Assembly (NCBI GenBank): GCA_028818565.1
Contig: JAPPNV010000029.1
Span: 1 to 45,449 of the forward strand
Origin: Rhodospirillales bacterium
Lineage (GTDB): Bacteria > Pseudomonadota > Alphaproteobacteria > UBA828
Direction of reading: 5' to 3'
DNA: 45,449 nucleotides
A model generated the notes under the pieces. It was not told the DNA's origin and did no database searches. It saw nothing but the letters and a program-made list of their open reading frames with translations. Below, piece after piece: positions 12,570-22,390 of the stretch. Made by a program: the position numbers and the translations under genes. Positions within the stretch are counted from its first letter, which is position 1. The number at the start of each line of letters is the position of its first letter.

Positions 12570-13832
12570 ATGGTGAACGGAATTGAGACGGCGAGCGACT
12601 ACGAGGCCTACCGCAAGCGGGTCTTCGACTTCCTCTGGCGGGAGGTCGAGCCCCGGGCGAGCGAGATGGAGCGCACGGGCAAATTCCCGCAGGACGCGCT
12701 CTTCCCGCAGTTCCGCGACCACGGCCTCTTCGGAGCGGTCATTCCGGAGGAATACGGCGGTATCGCGCTGAGCTGCACCCAGTACCTGCCGCTGCTCGCC
12801 GAGTTCTCGAAGGTCTCGGGCGTTGTCCGGGTGCTGCTGCACGTCCACAACACGAGCGCGCGGGCGATCGTCGCCTACGGCACCGAGGCGCAGAAGAGGG
12901 CGCTGCTGCCGGCGCTCGCGACCGGCAAGCAGTCGCTCACCTTCGCCATCACCGAGCCCAATTCCGGGAGCGGCATGGATGTCGGCACCCATGCCAGGCG
13001 CGAGGGCGACCACTGGATCGTGAACGGCGCGAAGCACTACATCACCAATGCCGACTTCGCGACCGGCCACCTGATCTGCTGCCGCACCGGCGCGCGCGGC
13101 GACCGCCGCGGGCTCACCGCGCTGGTAGTGCCCACCGGCGCACCCGGCTTCACCATCGAGCCCATGCCCGACATGATGGGCAACAATGGACCGCCCCACG
13201 GCATCCTGCGCTTTCAGGACACGCCGGTGCCGGCGGATAGCATGGTGGGTGCCGAGGGCGACGGCCTCGACGTCTTCCTCGGCGAGCTGGAGCCGAGCCG
13301 CGTCTTCGTCGCCGCGAGCTCGCTCGGCACCGCCGAGCGCGCGCTGGAGATCGCCCTCCACTTCGCGGGCGAGCGTATCACCTTCGGCCGGCCCATCGCC
13401 GCGCGGCCGTCGGTGCAATCGGAGCTCGCCGACATGGCTCGCGACGTCTATGCGCTTCGCCTCATCCTGGACGATGTGGCCGCCAAGATCGACCGCGAGG
13501 AGCCGTGCGCGGTGGAGGCCTCCATCGCCAAGCTGTTCGGGCTCGAGACCGTGATGCGGGTGACCGACAAGGCGATGGACGTGGTCGGCGGGCGCGCCTA
13601 CTTCACCGACTACCCCTATCCGCTGGAGCGGCTCTACCGCGAATGCCGGATCAACATGCTGGAGGAAGGCACGCCCTCGATCCAGCGGCTGGTCATCGCG
13701 CGCAGCCTGCTCCGTCAGCCGGTGCCGCTCGATATCGGCACGCTTGGCGCGCCCTATCAGCCGGCGGGCACCGATCCGGCTCTCGGCGACCGGCCGCCGC
13801 ACGACCTCACTTACGCCCACGCGGAGGAATAG
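12570..13832 (+). CDS. acyl-CoA dehydrogenase
   Basis: 420 aa; [55 protein letters not shown]. Confidence 0.92.
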   Translation: MVNGIETASDYEAYRKRVFDFLWREVEPRASEMERTGKFPQDALFPQFRDHGLFGAVIPEEYGGIALSCTQYLPLLAEFSKVSGVVRVLLHVHNTSARAIVAYGTEAQKRALLPALATGKQSLTFAITEPNSGSGMDVGTHARREGDHWIVNGAKHYITNADFATGHLICCRTGARGDRRGLTALVVPTGAPGFTIEPMPDMMGNNGPPHGILRFQDTPVPADSMVGAEGDGLDVFLGELEPSRVFVAASSLGTAERALEIALHFAGERITFGRPIAARPSVQSELADMARDVYALRLILDDVAAKIDREEPCAVEASIAKLFGLETVMRVTDKAMDVVGGRAYFTDYPYPLERLYRECRINMLEEGTPSIQRLVIARSLLRQPVPLDIGTLGAPYQPAGTDPALGDRPPHDLTYAHAEE

Positions 13833-13856
13833 CGGCGTAACGATGCTCTGCGGGGG

Positions 13857-14480
13857 TCAGAGCGCGGGGCCGTGGTCCGCGATCAGGCGCTCGGCCTCGG
13901 CCAGGTCGTCTTCGCGGTTGGCGTTGAAGAACGGGTCTACCGGAGCACAGGGGAAGGCGACCTCCACCAGTCTGTGACTTGCGGTCCAGCGGTCGATCTT
14001 GCGTTCGCCCTGCTCCACCAGGGCGTCGCGCAAGTCGGCGCGGAGCTCCACCGGCCAGAGCCCGAACACCGGATGCGTCCGCCCGCCCGAGGCGGCGCAG
14101 GCAAGATCGGCGCCCGCAAGGTCGCGGGCCTCCACCATCGCCTCGACCAGATCACGCGGCAGGAACGGCGCATCGGTAGCGAAACTGGCCACCAAGGGGT
14201 GGTGGGGTGCGTGTTCCGCCGCCCAGTCGAGCGCGGTCAGGATACCGGCGAGCGGGCCAGCGAAACCTTCCACCACATCGGCCACCACCGGCAGGCCGTA
14301 TGACGCGAAGCGCGCGGGATCGCCGTTGGCGTTGAGGATCAGCGGGCCAACCTGGGGGGCTGTGCGCGCAATCACCCGCGCGAGCAGAGTCTCGCCGGCA
14401 AGGGGCCTCAGGCACTTGTCGCCGCCCCCCATGCGCCGCGCCAGGCCGCCGGCGAGCAGCACTCCCGCAACTGCCGTCAT
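13857..14480 (-). CDS. mobA: molybdenum cofactor guanylyltransferase
   Basis: [27 protein letters not shown] nucleotidyltransferase signature; [12 protein letters not shown]. Confidence 0.9.
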   Translation of the reverse strand: MTAVAGVLLAGGLARRMGGGDKCLRPLAGETLLARVIARTAPQVGPLILNANGDPARFASYGLPVVADVVEGFAGPLAGILTALDWAAEHAPHHPLVASFATDAPFLPRDLVEAMVEARDLAGADLACAASGGRTHPVFGLWPVELRADLRDALVEQGERKIDRWTASHRLVEVAFPCAPVDPFFNANREDDLAEAERLIADHGPAL

Positions 14481-14639
14481 GGGCGGCACACCACCCGCTG
14501 TTGTTGCCCCAAGACTTCTGACATTCGCCGATGGTCGCCGGTTTGCTCGCGCTTGAAAAGCGCTCAGGCTCAATCCATCTCACGCTGTAGGGAGCGCACG
14601 CCTCCATGGCATACTGACGTCCAGATGGGGAGACTGCCG

Positions 14640-14936
14640 ATGCAGACCGACAGCCATATTCTGGACGACGTGGCCCGGGTCGCCACCGGGGCGATGGGGG
14701 CTGCGAGCGGCCTCAAGGGCGAGCTCGATGCCATGGTCAAGCGGCGCCTCGAAGGGATCCTGGCAAGCATGGATCTGGTCCCGCGGGACGAGTTCGACGC
14801 CGTGAAGGAGATGGCGGCGCGCGCCCGAAGTGAGAGCGAGGCGCTGGCCGAGCGCGTCGCCCAGCTCGAAGCGAGGCTCGCGGCGGCCGGAGCCGCGTCG
14901 CAGGCCGGCGCCGGGGAGGCAGACGATGGACGATAA
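14640..14936 (+). CDS. UbiK-family accessory factor (BMFP domain, YqiC-like)
   Basis: MQTDSHILDDVARVATGAMGAASGLKGELDAMVKRRLEGILASMDLVPRDEFDAVKEMA + C-terminal coiled coil. Confidence 0.8.
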   Translation: MQTDSHILDDVARVATGAMGAASGLKGELDAMVKRRLEGILASMDLVPRDEFDAVKEMAARARSESEALAERVAQLEARLAAAGAASQAGAGEADDGR

Positions 14937-15228
14937 GACCCAGATCGAGCTGGAGGCCGCCGCCTTTCGCACCCTCGTCGCGCATCTGCGCGAGCGCACG
15001 GACGTGCAGAACATCGAGTTGATGAACCTCGCCGGCTTTTGCCGCAACTGCCTCTCCAAATGGTACCGCGCCGCCGCCGAAGAGAAAGGCCTCGACATGG
15101 ACCTGGAGGAGGCGCGACAGCTGGTCTACGGCATGACCTACGCGGAGTGGAAGGAGCACTTCCAGACCGAGGCGACGCCCGAGCAGAAGGCCAAGTACGC
15201 CGAGGAGGCCGCGAAGCACGGCTTCTGA
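14926..15228 (+). CDS. DUF1244 domain-containing protein
   Basis: LVAHLRERTDVQNIELMNLAGFCRNCLSKWYRAAAEEKG...YGMTYAEWKEHFQTEAT; overlaps upstream gene by 11 nt. Confidence 0.85.
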   Translation: MDDKTQIELEAAAFRTLVAHLRERTDVQNIELMNLAGFCRNCLSKWYRAAAEEKGLDMDLEEARQLVYGMTYAEWKEHFQTEATPEQKAKYAEEAAKHGF

Positions 15229-15341
15229 TTGGCCCAATCTGTCTTCTCAGTCGCCGGGCGCTCGCTGCGCTCGTCAGTGCCACCGCTGGACGACGCAACC
15301 AATTTCAAATGGGTGTTTGGTCTTGGGGCGATGGCGGCGTA

Positions 15342-15650
15342 TCAACCCGAAGCCTGCATTCGGTCGCTGTCATGCAACGAAGGCAGGCGTGCAATATCCG
15401 CGCCGTGCTTCTGCTCGGCGCGTCTCAACTCGTAGAGCTTTTGCAGGTTGAGCCAGAATTCCCCCGACGTCCCGAAGAAATGCCCCAGCCGCAGTGCCGT
15501 GTCGCCGGTGACGGCGCGGCGGCCGTTGAGGATTTCGGTAATGCGATTCACCGGCACCTCGATCCGCCGCGCGAGTTCCGCGGCGCTCATTTCGAGGGCG
15601 TCGAGATCCTCACGCAGCGTCTCACCCGGATGAATAGCCTCGCGAGACAT
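15342..15650 (-). CDS. higA: HigA-family antitoxin (XRE HTH)
   Basis: MSREAIHPGETLREDLDALEMSAAELARRIEVPVNRITEILNGRRAVTGDTALRLGHFFGTSGEFWLNLQ; 14 nt downstream of a HigB-like ORF. Confidence 0.9.
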   Translation of the reverse strand: MSREAIHPGETLREDLDALEMSAAELARRIEVPVNRITEILNGRRAVTGDTALRLGHFFGTSGEFWLNLQKLYELRRAEQKHGADIARLPSLHDSDRMQASG

Positions 15651-15664
15651 GTCGTGCTTCCTTC

Positions 15665-15946
15665 TCAATGATAGTCGACGATTTCCACCTTGGCCGGGCC
15701 AGGGCTTCCCTCCGGCCATTCGAAACAGATGCGCCACTGGTCGTTTATCCTGATACTCCACTGCCCCTTGCGACGGCCCCTCAGGGCTTCAAGCCGGTTG
15801 CCGGGGCGCATAAGGTCACGCAGTCCCGTGGCCGCGTCGAGCTGGTCCAGCTTGCGCGACGCGGTGCGAGCGAATCCAGAAAAGGCTGGCACCCTGCGGC
15901 CACGATAGAAGTCCTCCGTTCTCTTGTTCGCAAAACCGACTATCAA
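15665..15946 (-). CDS. higB: HigB/RelE-like toxin (TTG start)
   Basis: (M)IVGFANKRTEDFYRGRRV...LDAATGLRDLMRPGNRLEALRGRRKGQWSIRINDQWRICFEW; in-frame TTG at 15946, no upstream ATG before a TGA stop. Confidence 0.88.
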   Translation of the reverse strand: MIVGFANKRTEDFYRGRRVPAFSGFARTASRKLDQLDAATGLRDLMRPGNRLEALRGRRKGQWSIRINDQWRICFEWPEGSPGPAKVEIVDYH

Positions 15947-16184
15947 CGTGCTTTTGTACGTCCGTGGCCACCGTTTTCAGCGTAAGGAGAAAATCCGCGT
16001 TACGTCAAGCATAATGCCGGCGCCGAGCCTTCAGGCACTTTTCATCTGCTCGGCCGGCGGTTTGGCCCTATTCAGATCTAATGCCCGGTGGCTGCCGGTT
16101 GCGGTTGTACGTCCGGCGCCTGTAGTAAGAACGCCAACGAGGGCATGACGCCCCGCACAACTTCCTTCGAGAGCGAGGCCGTCG

Positions 16185-17273
16185 ATGACGAAACCGGTCG
16201 GCATCGGGTTCCTGGGTTCGCAGTTCGTGAGCGGAATTCACGCCCGCGCGCTGGTGCGCAACCCCCATGCGACACTCATCGGCGTGGCGTCGCCCACACC
16301 CGGCAATGCCGGGACCTTCGCCCAGACTTATGGCCTGCCCCACCACTGGACCGACCACCGCCCGCTGCTCGCGCGCGACGATATCGACATGGTGGTCATC
16401 GGCACGCCCAACGACACCCATTGCCCGCTGGTGCTGGACTGCGCGGCTGCCGGCAAGCACGTCGTGCTGGAGAAGCCGATGTGCCTGAGCATGGCCGAGG
16501 CCGACAGCATGATCGCCGCCTGCGCCGATGCCGGCGTGCTCTTCATGTATGCGGAAGAGCTGTGCTTCGCGCCCAAGTACATGCGCTTGAAGTCTCTACT
16601 CGACGCCGGTGCGCTCGGCCGCCCCACTCTCGTCAAGCAGTCCGAGAAGCATGACGGCCCTCACGCGCCCCACTTCTGGGATGTCGAGCGCGCAGGCGGC
16701 GGCGTGCTGGCGGACATGGGCTGCCACGGCATCGCCTTCGCCCGCTGGATGCTGGATCGCGCGCCGATCGTCTCGGTCTACGCCCAGCTTTCGACGCAGG
16801 TGCACGGCGACAAGACCAGGGGCGAGGACAACGCGCTGCTTATCCTGGAGTTCGAAGGCGGCTGCTTCTTCCTCAACGAGACCAGCTGGACCAAGCTCGG
16901 CGGCATGGACGACCGGGCCGAGGTGCACGGCTCCGAAGGAGTGGCTTACGCCGACCTGCTCCACGGCAACTCTATCGAGACCTACAGCAGCGGAGGCTAC
17001 GACTACGCGGTGGAGAAGGCGGGCGGCACCCAGGGCTGGAGCTTCACCATCTACGAGGAGGAGTGGAACTACGGCTTCTGGGGCGAGTTCGACCACTTCG
17101 TGGATTGCGTGCAGAACGGTACGGCGCCGCTAGTGACCGGGGAGGACGCGCGCGCGGTGCAGGAGGTGCTGTTCGCGGCTTACGAGTCCGCGCGCACCGG
17201 CGCCAGGGTCGCGCTGCCGTTCAGGTCCAGCGCGGCCAAGCCCTGGGATCTGTGGCAGGGCGGCGCGGGCTAA
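16185..17273 (+). CDS. Gfo/Idh/MocA-family oxidoreductase
   Basis: 362 aa; GIGFLGSQFVSGIHARAL Rossmann, VVIGTPNDTHCPLVLDCAAAGKHVVLEKPMCLSMAEAD. Confidence 0.9.
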   Translation: MTKPVGIGFLGSQFVSGIHARALVRNPHATLIGVASPTPGNAGTFAQTYGLPHHWTDHRPLLARDDIDMVVIGTPNDTHCPLVLDCAAAGKHVVLEKPMCLSMAEADSMIAACADAGVLFMYAEELCFAPKYMRLKSLLDAGALGRPTLVKQSEKHDGPHAPHFWDVERAGGGVLADMGCHGIAFARWMLDRAPIVSVYAQLSTQVHGDKTRGEDNALLILEFEGGCFFLNETSWTKLGGMDDRAEVHGSEGVAYADLLHGNSIETYSSGGYDYAVEKAGGTQGWSFTIYEEEWNYGFWGEFDHFVDCVQNGTAPLVTGEDARAVQEVLFAAYESARTGARVALPFRSSAAKPWDLWQGGAG

Positions 17274-17277
17274 ACCG

Positions 17278-18006
17278 GTGCGCGTTACTGTCCTGCCGGA
17301 CCGGGAGGCGCTGGATCGGGAAGCGGCGGCGCTCATTTGGGAGGCGGCGGAGGCCAAGCCTGACCTCTTGATCTGTCTCGCGAGCGGGGGGACGCCGACC
17401 GGCACCTACGCGTTGCTGACCGCTGCGCCCGAGCGGCTCGGGAGAGCGCGCTTCATCCAGCTCGACGAGTGGGCGGGCCTCGGCCCGGAAGATCCCGCGA
17501 GCTGCGCCAACTACCTGGAGCGCACGGTGCGCGGTCCCCTCGCAGTGTCACCAGAGCGCTGGACCGGATTTTGCGGCGATGCGCCCGGTGCAGCCGCCGA
17601 GTGTCAGCGGGTGGCAGCAGCGCTGGAGGATGCGGGGCCCATCGACCTCTGCATTCTGGGGCTCGGGCTGAACGGTCATCTGGCGCTGAATGAACCGGCC
17701 GAATGCTTCGATCCCTTCTGCCACGTCGCCACGCTTGCGGCGCAGTCTCGCACCCATCCGATGCTGGTCGAGACCGCCGCTCCGGTCCGCCAAGGGCTGA
17801 CGCTCGGTCTGGGCGACATCCTGCGCTCCCGCCGCATCCTGCTGATGGTATCCGGCGGCGCCAAGAGGGCACCCCTCGCGCAGCTTGCGGCCCGGCGTGT
17901 CACGCCGACGCTGCCCGCGTCGTTCCTGTGGCTCCACGGAGACGCCCACTGCCTCTGCGACCGGGAAGCGGCGAAGGACACCGGCCTCGAGGGTGCGGGC
18001 CAATGA
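17278..18006 (+). CDS. NagB/galactosamine-6-phosphate isomerase-like protein (GTG start)
   Basis: LASGGTPTGTYALL, FIQLDEWAGLGPEDPASCANYL, LCILGLGLNGHLALNEPAE, LPASFLWLHGD: NagB-type motifs. Confidence 0.82.
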   Translation: MRVTVLPDREALDREAAALIWEAAEAKPDLLICLASGGTPTGTYALLTAAPERLGRARFIQLDEWAGLGPEDPASCANYLERTVRGPLAVSPERWTGFCGDAPGAAAECQRVAAALEDAGPIDLCILGLGLNGHLALNEPAECFDPFCHVATLAAQSRTHPMLVETAAPVRQGLTLGLGDILRSRRILLMVSGGAKRAPLAQLAARRVTPTLPASFLWLHGDAHCLCDREAAKDTGLEGAGQ

Positions 18007-18914
18007 GCCGCTACGCCCTCGGCGTCGACATCGGTGGCACCAAGATCGCCGTCGGCGCGGTCGATGGAACAGGCGCGGTGCATGCGCGGCGGACCATTGC
18101 GACCGACGCCGAGGCGGGCTTCGAGGCAGGGCTTGAGCGGCTCACCCGGGCCATCGACGAGACCCTGGCCGAGGCGAGCATCGATGTTGCTACGCTTGCA
18201 GGCATCGGCCTCGGCTGTCCCGGCCCCTTCGACGAAGCGAGCGGACGGATTGAGAATTTCTACACCCTCCCGGGTTGGGAGGGGAACGACATCGTGAGCC
18301 CGCTCGTCGCCTGCTTCGACACGCCGGTGCAGCTCATCAACGACGCGGATGCGGCGCTGCTGGGCGAGGCGCTGGCCGGCGCGGCCCAAGGCGCCCGCGT
18401 CGCGCTGATGCTGACCATCGGCACCGGCATCGGCGGCGCGGCGCTGATCGACGGCGCGATCCTCAGGGGTGCGGCGCGCGAGCATCCTGAGATCGGCCAT
18501 CTGATCGTCGACCCGACCGGGCCGGAGTGTTACTGCGGCAACCGAGGCTGCCTCGAATCCCTCGCCGCAGGGCCCGCGCTCGCGCGCGCGGGCGCGGAGT
18601 TCGGCTACGCGGATGCCGAGGCCGTCTTCGCCGCCGCCGAAGCCGGGGCGGACTCCGCCAAGGCGATCATCGTCCGCAGCACGGACGCGATGGAGACGGC
18701 GGCCTGGAGCCTTGTGCATACCCTCCTGCCCGAGGTGCTCCTCATCGGGGGTGGCATCGGCGAGCGCCACTTCGCGCTCTATCGCGAGGCTGCCGAGCGT
18801 GCCATCGCGCGCGCCGTGCTCCCTCCCGCCGGCGCGATCCGCGTGGTCAAGGCTGCGCTCGGCAACGATGCGGGCATGGTGGGCGCCGCGGCGTTGATGC
18901 TCGACGATGCCTGA
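18003..18914 (+). CDS. ROK-family sugar kinase
   Basis: ALGVDIGGTKIAVGAVD, LTIGTGIGGAALIDG, GHLIVDPTGPECYCGNRGCLES (ROK Zn-binding motif); ATGA overlap with NagB-like gene. Confidence 0.92.
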   Translation: MSRYALGVDIGGTKIAVGAVDGTGAVHARRTIATDAEAGFEAGLERLTRAIDETLAEASIDVATLAGIGLGCPGPFDEASGRIENFYTLPGWEGNDIVSPLVACFDTPVQLINDADAALLGEALAGAAQGARVALMLTIGTGIGGAALIDGAILRGAAREHPEIGHLIVDPTGPECYCGNRGCLESLAAGPALARAGAEFGYADAEAVFAAAEAGADSAKAIIVRSTDAMETAAWSLVHTLLPEVLLIGGGIGERHFALYREAAERAIARAVLPPAGAIRVVKAALGNDAGMVGAAALMLDDA

Positions 18915-18983
18915 TCTCCATCGGGTTCAGGACTGGGTCGATCCCAGCTTGACACCGGCGCTGCGGACTACGCATCTCGGCTG

Positions 18984-20630
18984 ATGAGCAACTCTTCGGT
19001 TCGAAAAGTGAGCGGAAGCGGTCGGCGCTCCGCTGTTGCGCCCGACTTCGATGCGATCGTGGTTGGAGCGGGCTTTGCCGGGCTCTACATGCTCCATCGG
19101 TTGCGCTCGATGGGGCTCTCGGTGCGCGTCTTGGAGCAGGGCGGCGGGGTCGGCGGCACTTGGTACTGGAACCGTTACCCTGGCGCCCGCTGCGATCTCG
19201 ACAGCGTCGAGTATTCGTACCAATTCTCCGATGCGCTTCAGCAGGAGTGGCGGTGGAGCGAGCGCTTCGCCGCCCAGCCGGAGATTCTGCGCTACCTGGA
19301 GCATGTGATGGACCGGTTCGACCTCCGCCGGGACATCCGCTTCGGCACGACTGTCACCGAGGCGGCCTTCGACGAGGCGGCGGGGTGCTGGCGCATCGCC
19401 ACCGGTGACGGCACGCGGCTCAGTGCCACCTACTGCATCATGGCGACCGGGTGCCTCTCAGTCCCCAATCGGCCGGCTTTCGATGGTTTGGACCGATTCG
19501 CCGGCGAGTGGTACCACACCGGCGCCTGGCCTCATGACGTAGTTTCTTTCACCGGCAAGCGTGTCGGCATCGTCGGTACCGGCTCATCGGCAGTTCAGGC
19601 GATTCCCGTGATTGCGGCTGCGGCACGCCACCTCACCGTCTTTCAGCGCCAGGCGAGCTACAGCATCCCGGCTCGCAATGCGCCCCTGGGCGAGGCGGAA
19701 TACGCCGCCATCAGGGAACGATACGGGGAGCTGCGCCGCCAGGCGCGAAATACGCCGAGCGGATGCTGGTGGTCGGCGAACCTTGTCGCTGCCGCGGAGA
19801 TGAGCGCCGAGGAGCGCGAGCGGGAGCTTGAGGCCCGATGGCGGACGGGCGGCCTCTGCTTCTACGGCGTCTTCAAGGACGTTCTGGTCAATACCGAGGC
19901 GAACGATATCGCCGCCGAGTTCCTCCGCGGCAAGATCCGCGCGCAGGTCCGCGTTCCCGAGGTAGCCGCCCTGCTGACCCCTCGCTCCGTCGTCGGCTGC
20001 AAGCGCATCTGCCTCGACACCGACTATTTCGCGACCTTCAACCGGCCCAATGTCACGCTGGTCGATGTCAGTGCGGCGTCGATCGAGGAGATCACGCACA
20101 CCGGCCTGCGCACCGGCGGCGACCATTACGAGCTCGACACGATCGTCTTCGCCATCGGCTTCGACGCGATGACCGGGCCGCTGCTGCGCATCGACATTCG
20201 CGGTAGAGGCGGGCAGTCACTGAAGGCGAAGTGGGCCGACGGACCGCGCACCTACCTCGGTCTTGCGATCGAGGGGTTCCCCAACCTTTTCACGATCACG
20301 GGGCCGACCAGCCCTTCGGTGCTCGCCAGCATGGTTCCCGCCATCGAGCAGCACGTGGAGTGGATCGCCGACTGCATCGCATATGCACGTGCACACGCCC
20401 GTCCGCGCATCGAGGCGACAGGCGAGGCAGAAGCCGAGTGGATTGCCCATCACGACGAGGAGGCGGGCCACACGCTCTTCCCCGCCTGCAATTCCTGGTA
20501 CGTCGGCGCCAATGTCGACGGCAAGCCGCGCCAGGTGATGCCCTACACGGCCGGGTTCTCGGCTTACGTCGAGAAGTGCGATGCGGTTGCCGCCAACGAA
20601 TACGAGGGATTCTCGCTGAGCGCCGCGTGA
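18984..20630 (+). CDS. Baeyer-Villiger-type flavin monooxygenase, copy 1
   Basis: GAGFAGLYMLHRL, GGTWYWNRYPGARCD, and fingerprint FAGEWYHTGAWP (FxGxxxHxxxWP); 548 aa. Confidence 0.92.
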   Translation: MSNSSVRKVSGSGRRSAVAPDFDAIVVGAGFAGLYMLHRLRSMGLSVRVLEQGGGVGGTWYWNRYPGARCDLDSVEYSYQFSDALQQEWRWSERFAAQPEILRYLEHVMDRFDLRRDIRFGTTVTEAAFDEAAGCWRIATGDGTRLSATYCIMATGCLSVPNRPAFDGLDRFAGEWYHTGAWPHDVVSFTGKRVGIVGTGSSAVQAIPVIAAAARHLTVFQRQASYSIPARNAPLGEAEYAAIRERYGELRRQARNTPSGCWWSANLVAAAEMSAEERERELEARWRTGGLCFYGVFKDVLVNTEANDIAAEFLRGKIRAQVRVPEVAALLTPRSVVGCKRICLDTDYFATFNRPNVTLVDVSAASIEEITHTGLRTGGDHYELDTIVFAIGFDAMTGPLLRIDIRGRGGQSLKAKWADGPRTYLGLAIEGFPNLFTITGPTSPSVLASMVPAIEQHVEWIADCIAYARAHARPRIEATGEAEAEWIAHHDEEAGHTLFPACNSWYVGANVDGKPRQVMPYTAGFSAYVEKCDAVAANEYEGFSLSAA

Positions 20631-20687
20631 GCTGCGCTCCTTCCCGGCGGCGGGGCCTGATGGCCGGGTGCGAAGCAAGGACGATTC

Positions 20688-20707
20688 GCGCTAAACTCCG
20701 TTAGCGC
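20688..20707. repeat. inverted repeat GCGCTAA-ACTCCG-TTAGCGC between the two BVMO genes
   Basis: Perfect 7-bp arms with 6-nt loop, 19 nt upstream of the second BVMO ATG. Confidence 0.75.
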
Positions 20708-20726
20708 AGGCAAGCGGCCACGGGCC

Positions 20727-22373
20727 ATGAGCACCTCTGCGACAGGGAGCAAGACCGGGAACGGCGGGCGCGGCGCGACAGCGCCGGACCTGGATGCGGT
20801 TGTCGTAGGCGCCGGATTTGCAGGCCTCTACATGCTCTACCGGCTGCGCGGAATGGGGCTTTCGGTCCGCGTCTTCGAAAAGGGCAGCGGGGTCGGTGGC
20901 ACCTGGTACTGGAACCGCTATCCCGGCGCCCGCTGCGACACCGACAGCGTCGAGTATTCGTACCAGTTCTCCGACGCGCTCCAGCAGGAGTGGCGCTGGA
21001 CCGAGCGCTTCGCCACGCAGCCGGAGATCCTGCGCTATCTGGAGCATGTCGCGGACCGGTTCGATCTTCGCCGCGACATCCGGTTCGAGACCGCCGTCAC
21101 CGAGGCGGCTTACGACGAAGCGGCGGGATGCTGGCGGATTGCCACCGACGACGGCACCCGGCTCTCTGCCACCTATTGCGTCATGGCCACGGGGTGCCTC
21201 TCGGCGGTCAACCGCCCCGAGTTCGACGGTTTGGAGCGTTTCGAGGGCGAGTGGTACCACACCGGCGCCTGGCCTCACGAGGCGGTCTCTTTCTCCGGCA
21301 AGCGCGTCGGCGTCGTCGGCACCGGCTCCTCCGCGATCCAGTCGATTCCGGTGATCGCGGCGGAGGCCAGCCACCTCACCGTCTTCCAGCGTCAGGCGAA
21401 CTACACCATCCCCGCCCGCAATGCGCCGCTTGACCCGGTGGAATACGCCGAAATCAGGGAGAATTACGGGGAGCTGCGGAAAGAGGCGAAGAAGACCCCG
21501 ACAGGCTGCTGGTGGACCGTGAATCCGGCCACCGCCGACGAGATGAGCGCCCGCGAGCGTCGGCGCGAGCTGGAAGCCCGGTGGGCAAAGGGCGGGCTCT
21601 GCATGTACAGCGTCTTCGCGGACGTGCTGATGGACGACGAGGCCAACGGAATCGCAGCGGCCTTCGTCCGCGAGAAGATCCGCGAGTTGGTACACGACCC
21701 CGAGGTGGCGGCGCTGCTCTCGCCGCACTCCCTCATCGGATGCAAGCGAATCTGCCTCGATACCGACTACTACGCGACCTTCAACCGGCCCAATGTGACA
21801 CTGGTCGATGTCAGCGGCGCACCGGTCGAGGAGATCACGCGGACCGGCCTTCGCACCGGCGGCGAGGATTACGAGCTGGATACAATCGTCTTCGCCATCG
21901 GCTTCGACGCGATGACCGGGCCGCTGCTGCGGATCGACGTCCGCGGCAGGGGCGGGCGGACGCTGAAGTCAAAGTGGGCCGATGGCCCGCGCGCCTATCT
22001 CGGGCTTGCGATCGAGGGATTCCCAAACCTGTTCACGATCACGGGGCCTGTCAGCCCCTCGGTCCTGACCAACATGGTCCCCGCCATCGAGCAGCACGTC
22101 GAGTGGATCGCCGACTTCATCGCTCACGCGCGCGCCTGCGGGCGGCCTCATATCGAGGCGAGCCTGGCGGCGGAGGACGCGTGGCTCGCCCATCACGACG
22201 AGGTCGCGAACGGCACGGTCTTCCCCGGCTGCAACTCCTGGTACGTCGGCGCCAATGTCGCCGGCAAGCCGCGCCGTGTGATGCCCTACACTGGCGGCTT
22301 CCCCGCCTACATCGAGAGGTGCGAGGAAGTGGTCGCCAACGGCTATGAGGGGTTCACGCTGACCGCTGCGTGA
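20727..22373 (+). CDS. Baeyer-Villiger-type flavin monooxygenase, copy 2
   Basis: 548 aa, same length and closely similar to copy 1 end to end; GGTWYWNRYPGARCD, FEGEWYHTGAWP. Confidence 0.92.
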   Translation: MSTSATGSKTGNGGRGATAPDLDAVVVGAGFAGLYMLYRLRGMGLSVRVFEKGSGVGGTWYWNRYPGARCDTDSVEYSYQFSDALQQEWRWTERFATQPEILRYLEHVADRFDLRRDIRFETAVTEAAYDEAAGCWRIATDDGTRLSATYCVMATGCLSAVNRPEFDGLERFEGEWYHTGAWPHEAVSFSGKRVGVVGTGSSAIQSIPVIAAEASHLTVFQRQANYTIPARNAPLDPVEYAEIRENYGELRKEAKKTPTGCWWTVNPATADEMSARERRRELEARWAKGGLCMYSVFADVLMDDEANGIAAAFVREKIRELVHDPEVAALLSPHSLIGCKRICLDTDYYATFNRPNVTLVDVSGAPVEEITRTGLRTGGEDYELDTIVFAIGFDAMTGPLLRIDVRGRGGRTLKSKWADGPRAYLGLAIEGFPNLFTITGPVSPSVLTNMVPAIEQHVEWIADFIAHARACGRPHIEASLAAEDAWLAHHDEVANGTVFPGCNSWYVGANVAGKPRRVMPYTGGFPAYIERCEEVVANGYEGFTLTAA

Positions 22374-22390
22374 GTAACCGCAGCAAACTC

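Noticed and set aside
12483-13820. 445-aa minus-strand ORF opposite an acyl-CoA dehydrogenase
   Set aside because: Shadow frame in GC-rich DNA; sense-strand gene is unambiguous.
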